Shown: positions 8,317 through 18,154, counted from the first letter of the stretch. The stretch is 64,000 bases of DNA from Phaeobacter gallaeciensis DSM 26640 (GCF_000511385.1 NC_023137.1:1309001-1373000), one strand, 5' to 3'. Notes: generated by a model from the letters alone, not told the origin. Numbers and translations: made by a program.

Positions 8317-8525
8317 TCCGACGCACACCCTGCGCACCTTCCTGCGACCAAAGTCGCAAGGGTGCGCGCGTGTTTTTGATCCCGTTGGCTGCGCTCCGGC
8401 GCTAGACTAAACCCGTCAGGTCACGGCCCGTTCGGTCTATCGTCGGCTTTGCCCGTCCTGTCTGCGGTGGGCCTTGTCCGGTCATTGACCACCACGCGGC
8501 GATCGCCCCAACCCAGAGGTTTCAG

Positions 8526-9524
8526 ATGCCAGCACCCGAATTGCAGCGCTTTGATAACGTCCCCGAAACGGCGCTCGACTGGCACCAGGCGGGGAAGGAA
8601 GCCGGCAAGGGCGCGGCACTGGCCACGGTGGTGGAGACATGGGGGTCTGCCCCACGCCGGACTGGGTCCCAACTGGCGGTGGCCAGCGATGGCCGGATTG
8701 AAGGCTCCGTTTCAGGCGGCTGTGTCGAAGGCGCGGTAATCCTTGCGGCGCAGGAGGCGATTGCCTCAGGCCGTCATCAGGTCCTTGAATTTGGCGTCAG
8801 CGACGAAGATGCCTTTGCCGTCGGATTGGCCTGTGGCGGTACCATCCGCATTCTGGTTGAACCCATCGGTGGTACGCTGGCTGAGGACACATTGGCGGCT
8901 CTGGTTGCCGCTCGCGCCGAGCGACGCGCGGTGTCTTATGTGGTAGACCTCGACAGTGGCGCGGGGCATCTGGATGTGGATGGTCATACCGACCGCAAGC
9001 GTCTGGACAAATCGGGGGTTGAGGCGGACGGTAAGACCTTTGTTGCGGTCCATAATCCGCCCCTACGGCTGATCGTGGTGGGCGCGGTGCATATCGCGCA
9101 GGCGCTGGTACCGATGGCGCGCATTGCGGGTTATGACCCCGTGATTATCGACCCGCGTGCGGCCTTTGCCTCCGCTGAACGCTTCCCGGGGGAGACCTTG
9201 GTGGAGGATTGGCCGGACGAGGCGATCGCTGCCCTCGGCCTTGATGGCCGCACCGCCGTTGTACTGCTCACCCATGACCCGAAAATCGACGACCCGGCAC
9301 TGGAGGCCGCCTTGCGTTCTGAGTGCTTTTACATCGGGGCGCTGGGATCAACCCGCACCCACGCCAAACGGATCACCCGCATGCAGGAGGCCGGCTTCAC
9401 TGAGGACACCCTTCAGCGCATCCATGGCCCCATCGGGCTTGATATCGGTGCGGCTGGGCCAGCTGAAATCGCGGTCTCCATCATTGCCGAGATGACGGCT
9501 GTGCTGCGCGGACGCAGGTCATGA
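8526..9524 (+). CDS. XdhC/CoxI-family molybdenum cofactor maturation protein
   Basis: 332 residues, ATG 8526 behind CAGAGG. The N-terminal XdhC_CoxI domain (TVVETWGSAPRRTGSQLAV, GSVSGGCVEGAV) is followed by a Rossmann-like C-terminal domain (LIVVGAVHIAQALVPMA, then YIGALGSTRTHAKR). XdhC proteins bind molybdenum cofactor, promote its modification (sulfuration) and insert it into xanthine-oxidase-family enzymes. It heads the cluster that encodes such an enzyme (coxSLM), and its stop overlaps the next start in ATGA, so the first two genes are translationally coupled. Confidence 0.92.
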   Translation: MPAPELQRFDNVPETALDWHQAGKEAGKGAALATVVETWGSAPRRTGSQLAVASDGRIEGSVSGGCVEGAVILAAQEAIASGRHQVLEFGVSDEDAFAVGLACGGTIRILVEPIGGTLAEDTLAALVAARAERRAVSYVVDLDSGAGHLDVDGHTDRKRLDKSGVEADGKTFVAVHNPPLRLIVVGAVHIAQALVPMARIAGYDPVIIDPRAAFASAERFPGETLVEDWPDEAIAALGLDGRTAVVLLTHDPKIDDPALEAALRSECFYIGALGSTRTHAKRITRMQEAGFTEDTLQRIHGPIGLDIGAAGPAEIAVSIIAEMTAVLRGRRS

Positions 9525-10525
9525 TATTCGGTGAATTGCCCCTGAATGAGGCGTCGGGCTGCTATTTGGCGCATTCCCTGCAGGGCGCGGAGCATCGTAT
9601 CGCCAAGGGCACCAGATTGGCGGCGCAGGATCTGGCCGATCTTGCCGCCGCTGGGCATCGTCAGTTGACCGTGGCGCAGTTGGAACCCGGTGATATCCAC
9701 GAGGACCGCGCTGCGGAGATGATTGCCGCGGCGCTGCTGCCCGACCCGGAGGCGTTGGGTCTGCGGATTTCCGGTGCCGGGGCAGGGCGGGTCAATCTGC
9801 ATGCGCTTGGTCCGGGTCTGATCCGGGTTGATGCCGAGCGGATCAACGCGCTGAATGCGATTGATCCGATGATCACGCTGGCGACTGTACCCGATTATCA
9901 CCGTGCAGATGCGGGCGGCATGGTGGCCACGGCCAAGATCATCTCCTATGCGGTGGAGGAGGCAGCGCTTGCAGCCGCCACCCGTGATGTGGCCGGGGCG
10001 ATCCGTCTGATCCCGCCGCAGTTGCGCCGCGCCACTTTGATCGAAACCCGCACCAGCGCGGAGACCCCGCCAGACAAGGGGCGCGCCGCGATGATCGGTC
10101 GTCTCGACCGTTTTGAGACGGCGATGGCCCCCCGGCAGGTGGTGCCGCACCGCGAGGCAGAGTTGACGGCGGCTTTGCAAGCGGTTGGTGCAGACAGTGA
10201 TCTGATCCTGATCCTCACGGGGTCGGCCACCTCCGACCCGCTGGATGTGGCGCCCGCCTCAGTGCGTGCTGCAGGCGGAGAGGTCACGCGCTTTGGCATG
10301 CCGGTGGATCCGGGCAACCTGCTGTTTCTGGGCCATCTGGCGGGGCGTCCAGTGCTGGGCTTGCCGGGCTGTGCGCGCTCGCCTGCTCTGAACGGGGCGG
10401 ATTGGGTGCTGGAACGGCTGGTCTGCGGGCTCACGGTGAGTAGCGTTGATATCGCCACTATGGGTGTTGGCGGCCTGCTGAAAGAAATCCCCACACGCCC
10501 CCGCCCACGTCGCAGCGATGCCTGA
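9521..10525 (+). CDS. molybdopterin-binding (MoeA/MogA-like) protein
   Basis: 334 residues, overlapping xdhC by 4 nt (ATGA). No nucleotidyl-transferase domain of the MobA type is visible. The C-terminal half has LILILTGSATSDPLDV followed by GGEVTRFGMPVDPGNLLFLGHLAGRPVLGLPGCARSP, the layout of a molybdopterin-binding MoCF domain. In many bacteria the equivalent is fused to a MobA-like domain; here it is free-standing. It probably hands cofactor to the CoxL-type subunit encoded downstream, together with XdhC. Confidence 0.8.
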   Translation: MIFGELPLNEASGCYLAHSLQGAEHRIAKGTRLAAQDLADLAAAGHRQLTVAQLEPGDIHEDRAAEMIAAALLPDPEALGLRISGAGAGRVNLHALGPGLIRVDAERINALNAIDPMITLATVPDYHRADAGGMVATAKIISYAVEEAALAAATRDVAGAIRLIPPQLRRATLIETRTSAETPPDKGRAAMIGRLDRFETAMAPRQVVPHREAELTAALQAVGADSDLILILTGSATSDPLDVAPASVRAAGGEVTRFGMPVDPGNLLFLGHLAGRPVLGLPGCARSPALNGADWVLERLVCGLTVSSVDIATMGVGGLLKEIPTRPRPRRSDA

Positions 10526-10644
10526 GGGGGGCTTGGCAGTGCCCCGAGATTTTTAGGTGTGATACAGAGATTAGTGCTTCGCGCCAGCAACCCACCCGTG
10601 CTTAACTTCTACCAGCGAGTTTATGCGAGCCAAGGGAGGAGTTG

Positions 10645-11130
10645 ATGGTGAAAGTCACAATGACCGTAAATGGTCGGACTGCCAGCGGAGAGGTCGAAGG
10701 GCGCACGCTGCTGTCCGGCTTCCTGCGCGAGGAACTGGGCCTGACCGGCACCCATGTCGGTTGCGACACCAGCCAATGCGGCGCCTGTGTCGTCCATGTC
10801 GATGGCAAAGCGGTGAAAGCCTGCACTATGCTGGCAGCCGAAGCCGAGGGCGCAGATGTTGCCACCATCGAAGGGCAGGCCGCCCCGGATGGCACGCTCA
10901 ACGCCATTCAGCAGGCCTTTCAGGATCACCACGGGCTGCAATGCGGCTTCTGCACACCGGGTATGGTGATGTCTGCGGCGGCGCTGCTGAAGGACAATCC
11001 AAAGCCCAGCGAGCAGGAAATCCGCGAATACCTTGAGGGCAATCTCTGCCGCTGCACCGGCTACCACAATATCGTGAAGGCGATCATGGCGGCCTCGGGT
11101 CAGGACGTGTCCGCCGTCGCGGCGGAATAA
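10645..11130 (+). CDS. coxS: [2Fe-2S] small subunit of form II CO-dehydrogenase-like enzyme
   Basis: About 161 residues from ATG 10645, preceded by AGGGAGGAG; a TTG one codon upstream is in frame. The plant-type [2Fe-2S] ligands are in [16 protein letters not shown] plus a later Cys (KACTML). The second, all-helical cluster domain has CGFCTPGM and [10 protein letters not shown]. This is the electron-transfer subunit of xanthine-oxidase-family molybdenum hydroxylases. The order small-large-medium matches form II (BMS) clusters. Confidence 0.92.
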   Translation: MVKVTMTVNGRTASGEVEGRTLLSGFLREELGLTGTHVGCDTSQCGACVVHVDGKAVKACTMLAAEAEGADVATIEGQAAPDGTLNAIQQAFQDHHGLQCGFCTPGMVMSAAALLKDNPKPSEQEIREYLEGNLCRCTGYHNIVKAIMAASGQDVSAVAAE

Positions 11131-11285
11131 CACCAGCACCTGCATATCCTGCCCCAAAGGGAGGCCGCAGACCTGTGGCCGGGAAGGCGGGCGGGCACGG
11201 TGGTCGCACAGGCTGCCCAGTTCAGAACCAAAGCATGACCAAGAGGTCTGCCTCGCGCAGACCGTCCAGGGAGGAGATTTGGACA

Positions 11286-13649
11286 ATGCCAAAGGATACC
11301 GGCATCGGCGCCAGCCCAAAACGGCGCGAAGACGTAAGGTTCCTGACCGGAACCGGCAATTATACAGATGACATCAACCTCAATGGTCAGGCCTATGTGC
11401 ATTTCCTGCGCTCGGATGTGGCCCATGGCCGGCTGACCTCAGTGGACACCGCTGATGCTGCGGCCATGCCCGGCGTGGTGCGGATCTTTACTGGCGCGGA
11501 TTTCGATGGCGTTGGCGGGCTGCCCTGTGGCTGGCAGGTGACCGACCGTCATGGTGAGGTGATGCAGGAGCCGGCTCACCCGGTTTTGGCCCAGGGGAAA
11601 GTGCGCCATGTGGGCGACCCCATTGCTGCCGTTGTGGCGGAGACACCGGAACAGGCCCGCGACGCCGCGGAGGCCATCGGAGTTGAGATTGAGGACCTAC
11701 CCGCCGTCATCAATATGAAAGAGGCGGTCAAGGATGGCGCCACAAAGGTGCATGATGATCTGACCTCAAACCTTTGTTATGACTGGGGTTTTGTTGAAGA
11801 AAACCGCGACGCGGTGGACAAGGCCATCAAAGAGGCAGCCCATGTCACCACGCTGGAACTGGTCAACAACCGTCTGGTCGCAAACCCGATGGAGCCGCGC
11901 GTGGCGGTGGGGGATTTCAACCGCGCCACTGGCGACAGCACGCTTTATACCACCTCGCAGAACCCGCATGTGATCCGTCTGTTGATGGGCGCCTTTGTGC
12001 TGGGCATCCCCGAGCACAAACTGCGCGTTGTGGCCCCGGATGTTGGCGGCGGTTTTGGCTCCAAGATCTTCCACTACGCCGAAGAGGCCTTCTGCACCTT
12101 TGCCGCCAAGGCCCTCAATCGCGCGGTGAAATGGACATCGTCTCGGTCGGAGGCGTTTATGTCGGACGCCCATGGCCGCGATCATGTGACCAAGATCGAA
12201 CTGGCACTGGACGCAGATAACAATTTCACGGCGTTGCGCACGGAAACTTACGCCAATATGGGCGCGTATCTCTCGACCTTTGCGCCCTCGGTTCCGACCT
12301 GGCTGCATGGCACGCTGATGGCCGGCAACTACAAAACGCCACTGATCTATGTGAATGTGAAAGCGGTGTTCACCAATACCGTTGCAGTTGACGCCTATCG
12401 CGGTGCGGGGCGGCCCGAAGCGACGTTCCAGCTGGAGCGGGTCATTGACAAAGCCGCGCGGGAGCTGGGTGTGGATCCGATTGCGCTGCGCCGCCAGAAC
12501 TTCATCACCGAATTCCCCTATGCCACGCCGGTTGCGGTGGAATATGACACCGGTGACTATGTGGCGACCATGGATAAGCTGGAAGAGATTGCCGATCTCA
12601 GCGGCTTTGCCGCGCGCCGTGCCGCCAGCGAGGCCAAGGGCAGGCTGCGCGGTCTTGGCGTCAACTGCTACATTGAGGCCTGCGGCATTGCGCCGTCGAA
12701 CCTTGTGGGGCAACTCGGGGCTCGTGCGGGTCTTTATGAAAGTGCGACGGTGCGGGTGAATGCCACGGGCGGCATTGTGGTCATGACCGGCAGCCACAGC
12801 CACGGGCAGGGACATGAGACGTCCTTCCCACAGGTGATCGCCGATATGATCGGCATCCCGGAGGATATGGTCGAAATCGAACATGGCGATACCGACAAGG
12901 CACCAATGGGCATGGGCACGTATGGCTCACGTTCGCTGGCGGTGGGCGGCTCTGCCATGGTGCGCGCCACCGAGAAGATCATCGCCAAGGCCAAGAAGAT
13001 CGCTGCCCATATCCTGGAGGCCTCGGATGCCGATATCGAGCTGAAGGATGGCCAGTTCACCGTCGCAGGCACCGATAAGTCGCTGGCTTGGGGCGATGTG
13101 ACCCTGGCGGCCTATGTGCCGCATAATTACCCGCTGGAGGATATCGAACCGGGGCTGGAGGAGACCGCGTTTTATGACCCGGCGAATTTCACCTACCCGT
13201 CAGGCGCCTATGCCTGCGAGGTGGAGGTGGACCCCGACACCGGCAAGGTCACCATCGAGAGCTTTGCCGCGGCGGATGACTTTGGCAATATCGTCAATCC
13301 GATGATTGTCGACGGCCAGGTTCATGGCGGCATCGGGCAGGGCATCGGTCAGGCGCTCCTGGAGGGCTGTGTCTATGACGAGGACGGACAGCTGCTGTCG
13401 GCGTCCTTCATGGATTACGCCATGCCGCGCGCCGATGATCTGCCGTTCTACACCGTCGATCATTCCTGCCAGACGCCCTGCACGCATAACCCATTGGGCG
13501 TGAAGGGCTGCGGCGAGGCAGGCGCCATCGGCACCCCGCCTGCGGTGGTCAATGCGGTGGTGGATGCGCTGCAATCAGCGGGCAAGGATGTCACCCATAT
13601 CGATATGCCCCTGAGCCCCGCACGGGTCTGGGCAGCGATGAATGGCTAA
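11286..13649 (+). CDS. coxL: molybdopterin large subunit, form II CO-dehydrogenase-like (CoxL/xanthine oxidase family)
   Basis: 787 residues from ATG 11286 (GGAGGAGAT upstream; the longer open frame lacks a better start). The active-site loop reads AYRGAGR at residues 370-376, the form II signature; true aerobic CO dehydrogenases (form I) carry AYxCSFR. Other family blocks are [31 protein letters not shown] and GVKGCGEAG, whose glutamate is the conserved catalytic residue of the family. Form II enzymes are widespread in roseobacters, and their physiological substrate is uncertain, so CO oxidation should not be assumed. A 155-nt gap separates it from coxS. Confidence 0.93.
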   Translation: MPKDTGIGASPKRREDVRFLTGTGNYTDDINLNGQAYVHFLRSDVAHGRLTSVDTADAAAMPGVVRIFTGADFDGVGGLPCGWQVTDRHGEVMQEPAHPVLAQGKVRHVGDPIAAVVAETPEQARDAAEAIGVEIEDLPAVINMKEAVKDGATKVHDDLTSNLCYDWGFVEENRDAVDKAIKEAAHVTTLELVNNRLVANPMEPRVAVGDFNRATGDSTLYTTSQNPHVIRLLMGAFVLGIPEHKLRVVAPDVGGGFGSKIFHYAEEAFCTFAAKALNRAVKWTSSRSEAFMSDAHGRDHVTKIELALDADNNFTALRTETYANMGAYLSTFAPSVPTWLHGTLMAGNYKTPLIYVNVKAVFTNTVAVDAYRGAGRPEATFQLERVIDKAARELGVDPIALRRQNFITEFPYATPVAVEYDTGDYVATMDKLEEIADLSGFAARRAASEAKGRLRGLGVNCYIEACGIAPSNLVGQLGARAGLYESATVRVNATGGIVVMTGSHSHGQGHETSFPQVIADMIGIPEDMVEIEHGDTDKAPMGMGTYGSRSLAVGGSAMVRATEKIIAKAKKIAAHILEASDADIELKDGQFTVAGTDKSLAWGDVTLAAYVPHNYPLEDIEPGLEETAFYDPANFTYPSGAYACEVEVDPDTGKVTIESFAAADDFGNIVNPMIVDGQVHGGIGQGIGQALLEGCVYDEDGQLLSASFMDYAMPRADDLPFYTVDHSCQTPCTHNPLGVKGCGEAGAIGTPPAVVNAVVDALQSAGKDVTHIDMPLSPARVWAAMNG

Positions 13650-13671
13650 GAGCGAATAGACAAGGGCTCAT

Positions 13672-13715
13672 GGGGGCGCTGCCTCCATACCCCCGGAGTA
13701 TTTTCGGAAAGATGA
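13672..13715 (+). repeat. dispersed intergenic repeat, copy A (within the cox operon)
   Basis: A small GGGGGCGCTGCCTCC hairpin (13672-13686) is followed by the core at 13696-13715, matching GAGTATTTnnnGAAAGRTGA. It sits between coxL and coxM and lengthens their spacing. TTTTCGGAAAG recurs 31 nt later, just before the coxM ribosome site, flanking a GC-rich inverted GCCGGCCAGCCGG. Confidence 0.6.
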
Positions 13716-13749
13716 CTGCCGGCCAGCCGGTTTTCGGAAAGGATACGAC

Positions 13750-14538
13750 ATGTATGAATTCGAGTTCGAGAAGCCCTCGACCATCGCCGATGCGGTTAAA
13801 GCATTGGGCGAAGAGGACGCCCAAGCGCTTGGTGGGGGGCAGACCCTGATCCCGACGTTGAAGCAGCGCCTGGCGATGCCCAGCACATTGGTGAGCCTCA
13901 GCGGTATTGCAGAAATGCGCGGCGTCTGCCCGGATGGCGACGGGCTGGCCATCGGCGGCGCCACCACCCACGGCGAGGTCGAAGCCGCCACTGCTGACAG
14001 CTACCCCGCCTTGTCGGCGCTGGCGGGGCAGATCGGTGACCCGGCGGTGCGCAACCGGGGCACCATTGGCGGTTCGCTGGCCAATAACGACCCGTCGGCC
14101 TGCTACCCGGCGGCGGCATTGGCCAGCGGCGCCACCATTGTGACCAACGCCCGCGAAATTACGGCGGATGACTATTTTCAGGGGTTGTTCACCACCGCGC
14201 TGGAGGAGGGGGAGATCATCACCAATATCCGACTGCCAGTGCCACAGGCCGCCCATTATGAGAAATTTGTGCAGCCGGCCTCGCGCTTTGCCCTTGTGGG
14301 GGTGTTTGTCGCGCGCTTTGCTGATGGTGTGCGTGTTGCGGTCACTGGCGCCTCTGAGGAGGGGGTGTTCCGCTGGAGCGACGCAGAGGCGGCGCTATCG
14401 GCGAATTTCTCGCCCGATGCGATTGATGGGCTGAGTGTGGATCCGGACGGGATGATCGGCGATCTGCATGGCAGCAAGGCCTACCGCGCACATCTGGTTG
14501 GGGTGATTACAAAACGGGCGGTGGCTGCTGCGGCATAA
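13750..14538 (+). CDS. coxM: FAD-binding medium subunit of form II CO-dehydrogenase-like enzyme
   Basis: 262 residues, ATG 13750. It starts with MYEFEFEKPSTIADAV and has the FAD pyrophosphate-binding motifs LGGGQTLIPTLKQRLA (about residues 36-51) and TIGGSLANNDPSA, then a C-terminal CO-dehydrogenase flavoprotein domain. It transfers electrons from the [2Fe-2S] clusters of CoxS to an acceptor via FAD. It is slightly shorter than typical CoxM (about 285 residues). It is the last gene of the operon, closed by a strong hairpin terminator. Confidence 0.92.
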   Translation: MYEFEFEKPSTIADAVKALGEEDAQALGGGQTLIPTLKQRLAMPSTLVSLSGIAEMRGVCPDGDGLAIGGATTHGEVEAATADSYPALSALAGQIGDPAVRNRGTIGGSLANNDPSACYPAAALASGATIVTNAREITADDYFQGLFTTALEEGEIITNIRLPVPQAAHYEKFVQPASRFALVGVFVARFADGVRVAVTGASEEGVFRWSDAEAALSANFSPDAIDGLSVDPDGMIGDLHGSKAYRAHLVGVITKRAVAAAA

Positions 14539-14556
14539 GCCCGCCATTCTGGAATA

Positions 14557-14595
14557 AGAACCAGCCCCGGGGCAGCGCCGGGGCTGGTTCTTTTA
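14557..14595. terminator. bidirectional terminator between coxM and the chemoreceptor-tip gene
   Basis: A stem of about 13 bp (AGAACCAGCCCCGG paired with CCGGGGCTGGTTCT) with a short GC loop, followed by a T run on the + strand. It separates two converging genes. Confidence 0.8.
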
Positions 14596-14605
14596 TCTGG
14601 AGGGG

Positions 14606-15259
14606 TCAGGCGCGCAGATAGCCTGACATCGTGTCGAGCAGCGTCTGCGTGCGCCCCGAGAGGTTGCGGATTTCCGACGCGATGACTGCAAACCCCTTGC
14701 CCTGATCGCCAATGCGCGCCGCCTCGATTGAGGCGTTGAAGGCGATCAGCTGAATATGACGGCCCACGGTTTCTGCATTCTCGATCGCATCACGCATCCC
14801 CTCGTCGCGGGCACTGTCGCGGGACTTCTGTGCCTCAAACATATTCTTGGTCATGTCGATCAGGAATTGCGAGACAATTGGCTCGACCTTGTAAAGCGCC
14901 TGCGCGGTGAGCGACGGCATCTCGCGCACGCGCTCCAGGATCTGGCCATCCGATTGCGTGCTCAGCACCTCGGCGAAAGGGGCCAGCGCATCAATGGATT
15001 TCTTGCGCTGGGCGCCAAGGTCAGCCGGCAATTCATATTCACTTTCCGCCAGCAATTTATCGAGCCCGGCAGTCAGCATCTCACAAGCGGCCCTGATCCT
15101 GCGTACCGATTGCTCCAGCAGCTCCTTCATGGTGTCTGGGGCGTGCTGGCTGTCTTCATTGGCCAGAACCACCAGCGCCAGAGAGGCGGCGCGGCAGGGG
15201 GCGATGGCCATGAAGGCGCTGTTTTGGACGTCGCTGAGAGGCTTCAAGGGAGGCTCCAT
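14606..15259 (-). CDS. soluble protein with chemoreceptor signalling-tip sequence
   Basis: 217 residues from ATG 15259; no good ribosome site is seen, and a second ATG 16 codons in is an alternative start. No transmembrane segment or HAMP is visible. Near the C-terminus is the hallmark hairpin tip of methyl-accepting proteins (IQLIAFNASIEAARIGDQG, then GFAVIASEIRNLSGRTQ). The rest is mostly helical. A normal receptor would have two long coiled-coil arms around this tip; here the second arm stops about 15 residues after it. It may interact with CheA/CheW as a mini-receptor, or be a repurposed fragment. Single gene, converging on coxM. Confidence 0.75.
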   Translation of the reverse strand: MEPPLKPLSDVQNSAFMAIAPCRAASLALVVLANEDSQHAPDTMKELLEQSVRRIRAACEMLTAGLDKLLAESEYELPADLGAQRKKSIDALAPFAEVLSTQSDGQILERVREMPSLTAQALYKVEPIVSQFLIDMTKNMFEAQKSRDSARDEGMRDAIENAETVGRHIQLIAFNASIEAARIGDQGKGFAVIASEIRNLSGRTQTLLDTMSGYLRA

Positions 15260-15391
15260 ATTTACGGTTGTTTTTGTCGGAAGCGACCGAACTCCCTTCA
15301 GGAGCTAAGGGGGGAGCGTAAAGAAAACGTGAGTATTGAATGCACCAAACCCAATTCCAGGGAAAATCTCCCCACGATCGATGCAGGCAAG

Positions 15392-15424
15392 AAAAAAACC
15401 CCGCACCGGATGGGGCGGGGTTTC
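15392..15424 (-). terminator. intrinsic terminator of infC
   Basis: On the minus strand a stem AAACCCCGC with GCGGGGTTT and a short loop runs into a stretch of T, 26 nt past the infC stop. Confidence 0.85.
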
Positions 15425-15449
15425 GAATAACAGATGCTGTGGCAGAGAA

Positions 15450-15998
<549 letters not shown>

Positions 15999-16309
15999 GA
16001 CGTCTATCCTTCTGTCACTTCGGAAAAGTGCCCGGAAAATAACGGTCCCGGGCCTGCGATTCAAGTCAATTGCGGGTATGACCGCGCATATCGCGGTTTT
16101 CAAGGTTTGTTTGCACCTCAGAGCGTCAGCAAAGGGTTAATTCTGCGCTGCGCTGATCTTGGCGGACCGGTTATGCCAGACTGGCATGGTTTGGCCGATG
16201 CGGCGGCTCGACGTTTATTCCCCTTGTAGTTTCAGCCCCCTAAGCCCAAGTGCTATGCCGCAAGCTGCGCCCATGTGCGCAGCATTTGGAGAGAGTAAGG
16301 AGATCTATC

Positions 16310-17101
16310 ATGAAACCGATCGTCATTGGCCTGGGTGTGGGAGCCGTCGCATTGGGCGGATATTTCTATGTCTCCTCCATGGAGACCAGCGAGCCGACGC
16401 CGGAAACCGTTATCGTGACGCCAGAAGCCGAGACCCCCGCAGAGGAGACGGCCGAGACCGCTGGCGAGGTTGCCGCAGAGGTAGAGAGTGATATCGCCAC
16501 TGCGGCTGAAGAGGCCGAAAGCGCTATCGAAAATTCCGTTGAGGCCGCGACAGATGCGGTGAATGAGGCCGCCGCTGCTGTGAGCGAGACGGCAGAGGAA
16601 ACCGTGAACGAAATTGCCGAGGGGATCACCGATAGTGCCAACCAGTTGCAGGACAGCGCGGCGGCTGCGGTTGACGAGGCCAACGAGGGCGCAGCGGCGC
16701 TGAGTGAGGAGGCCACCGCGACAGCCGAGGCGGCTGGCGATGCGGTAGCGGATACCGCAGCTGCGGCAGAGGATGCGGCAGAAGGCGCCGCCAATGAGGT
16801 TGCAGAGGCTGCCAATGACGCCGCGGAAACCGTGAGCGAGACTGCTGAGGCTGCGACAGAGGGTGTGGCGGATGCTGCCGGTGACGCCACCGCCGCCGCA
16901 GCAGAAGGCACCGAGGCCGCCGAGGATGCGCTGCTGACACCGGAAGGTTTCAACTACGACAAGGTGATCACCATGATCGAGGAGTCCTCGATCGAGGCCA
17001 CACAGAAGGCGCTGCTGATCACCACCCTGGGCCAGGCCCGCGACAACCCGGCACTGCTGGAAGCGACGCTGAAGCGTATCAAGGACGCGCTGCCGCAATA
17101 A
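16310..17101 (+). CDS. membrane-anchored Ala/Glu-rich helical protein, function unknown
   Basis: 263 residues from ATG 16310, which has GTAAGGAG 6 nt upstream. A single N-terminal hydrophobic segment (PIVIGLGVGAVALGGYFYV) is followed by about 180 residues made almost only of Ala, Glu, Asp, Thr, Val and Ser in degenerate repeats such as AAEDAAEGAANEVAEAANDA, probably a long acidic helical rod. A small conserved-looking C-terminal domain ends the protein (PEGFNYDKVITMIEESS and TTLGQARDNPALLEATLKRI). The layout suggests a periplasmic rod on an inner-membrane anchor. I do not recognise a family with known function. Confidence 0.8.
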   Translation: MKPIVIGLGVGAVALGGYFYVSSMETSEPTPETVIVTPEAETPAEETAETAGEVAAEVESDIATAAEEAESAIENSVEAATDAVNEAAAAVSETAEETVNEIAEGITDSANQLQDSAAAAVDEANEGAAALSEEATATAEAAGDAVADTAAAAEDAAEGAANEVAEAANDAAETVSETAEAATEGVADAAGDATAAAAEGTEAAEDALLTPEGFNYDKVITMIEESSIEATQKALLITTLGQARDNPALLEATLKRIKDALPQ

Positions 17102-17127
17102 GCGGACCTAGACAGTTTCTGAACACC

Positions 17128-17164
17128 AAGGCCCCCGTCAGAGAGTGACGGGGGCCTTTCTTTT
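17128..17164 (+). terminator. intrinsic terminator
   Basis: A 13-bp perfect stem, AAGGCCCCCGTCA with TGACGGGGGCCTT, and a 5-nt loop, followed by a T-rich tract, 27 nt after the Ala/Glu-rich gene. Confidence 0.9.
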
Positions 17165-17220
17165 GCGGTGGTCTGTCAGGTCTCGGGCGTTATGGCGCGA
17201 TGCGCCGACAGCGCTGGGGC

Positions 17221-17874
17221 TTAGTGGGCCATCATTCCGGCGGCAATCTCCGCGCCGCTCAATTCAGCATGGAAATAGGTCGGCCAGTTGGTCACCTCTG
17301 TCAGCAACTCCGCACGATCATCGCCCCAATAGAGGTGATAGTGGTCGACTTTGGTGGGCACGATTTCATGGTCGCTGAACTGAATGAACTGAGGTGCTGC
17401 CGCGTCTCCGCCTGACTTTTCAAAGATGAAACGGACCCCCTGATTGCCTGATGCGTAGGTCAGGATTTCATATCCGTCGTTGGTGTACTGGCCCTGCACA
17501 GGCTGGCCATCGCGGAAGAATGTGACACTGGAGCCATCAATGAGAATACGCTCGACGTCCGTTTTATAGCCGACCTCATAATATGCGCGATATTCTTCGG
17601 CGGTCTTCTTCCCGCTCTCTGCTTTGTGCGCCATCACCGGATCCAGAGTGCCGTCTTGCAGAAACGGATAGACCGATTGCCAGTCGGCCTCCCAGTCAGA
17701 GAGGTTACGGGGCTGAATCTCTGCTTCGTTGATCAGGACAGGCTCTTTGGCTTGATGGCTGTGATTGTGGGTCGAGGTGGAGCTGGTGGCGGTTTGGGCC
17801 GGTGCCTGCGTGGACAGGGCGACCAGCGCGGCCACGGCAAGGAGGTCAGGTCGTTTGAGGATTGTAGGTAGCAT
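17221..17874 (-). CDS. zinT: ZinT-family periplasmic zinc-binding protein
   Basis: 217 residues, ATG 17874 with GGAGG 6 nt upstream. A signal peptide (about residues 1-26, ending APAQ) is followed by a His-rich stretch (HNHSH) and the ZinT/YodA domain (LSDWEADWQSVYPFLQDGTLD, EEYRAYYEVGYKTDV, VDHYHLYWGDD). ZinT captures zinc in the periplasm and delivers it to the ZnuABC importer under starvation. A near-palindromic Zur box lies 32-49 nt upstream of the start. No znu genes are in the window. Confidence 0.93.
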   Translation of the reverse strand: MLPTILKRPDLLAVAALVALSTQAPAQTATSSTSTHNHSHQAKEPVLINEAEIQPRNLSDWEADWQSVYPFLQDGTLDPVMAHKAESGKKTAEEYRAYYEVGYKTDVERILIDGSSVTFFRDGQPVQGQYTNDGYEILTYASGNQGVRFIFEKSGGDAAAPQFIQFSDHEIVPTKVDHYHLYWGDDRAELLTEVTNWPTYFHAELSGAEIAAGMMAH

Positions 17875-17905
17875 TTACGCCTCCAGAGGTTTTGAATAAA
17901 TATGT

Positions 17906-17923
17906 GTAATGTTACAACATAAC
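17906..17923 (-). promoter_or_regulatory. Zur box upstream of zinT
   Basis: Read on the minus strand: GTTATGTTGTAACATTAC, an 18-bp near-palindrome that matches alphaproteobacterial Zur sites (recalled Rhodobacter-group consensus GATATGTTATAACATATC). It is 32 nt from the zinT start codon, a repressor position. Confidence 0.75.
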
Positions 17924-18154
17924 AGTTGCGGTTTATGCCGAAAGCCGATGTTTGGCAAGGCCTGCGAAAGCATCAGAGTGCGGCATGGCATGATCGGCAT
18001 TTTACCGCCTGCCGCAGGGTTGTTTCTGCCACGCAGCACAAACGTCGGCCCGAGGACCGGAAAGGGTAAGATGGTTTCGCCCCTCAGTAGGTGAGAGGTG
18101 CCGACGTGGGCCGTTAAGGCTGTAAACTGTTTGGCGCTGTCTGCTGCACAGACG

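Noticed and set aside
11766..12884. 372-codon open frame antisense to coxL
   Set aside because: High-GC shadow of the coxL frame; His/Arg/Gly-rich with no family motif.
16253..17098. Long open frames on the minus strand across the Ala/Glu-rich gene
   Set aside because: They arise from the repetitive GCN/GAN codons of the + strand gene; products are Cys/Arg-rich or Ser/Ala-only and begin with no ribosome site.
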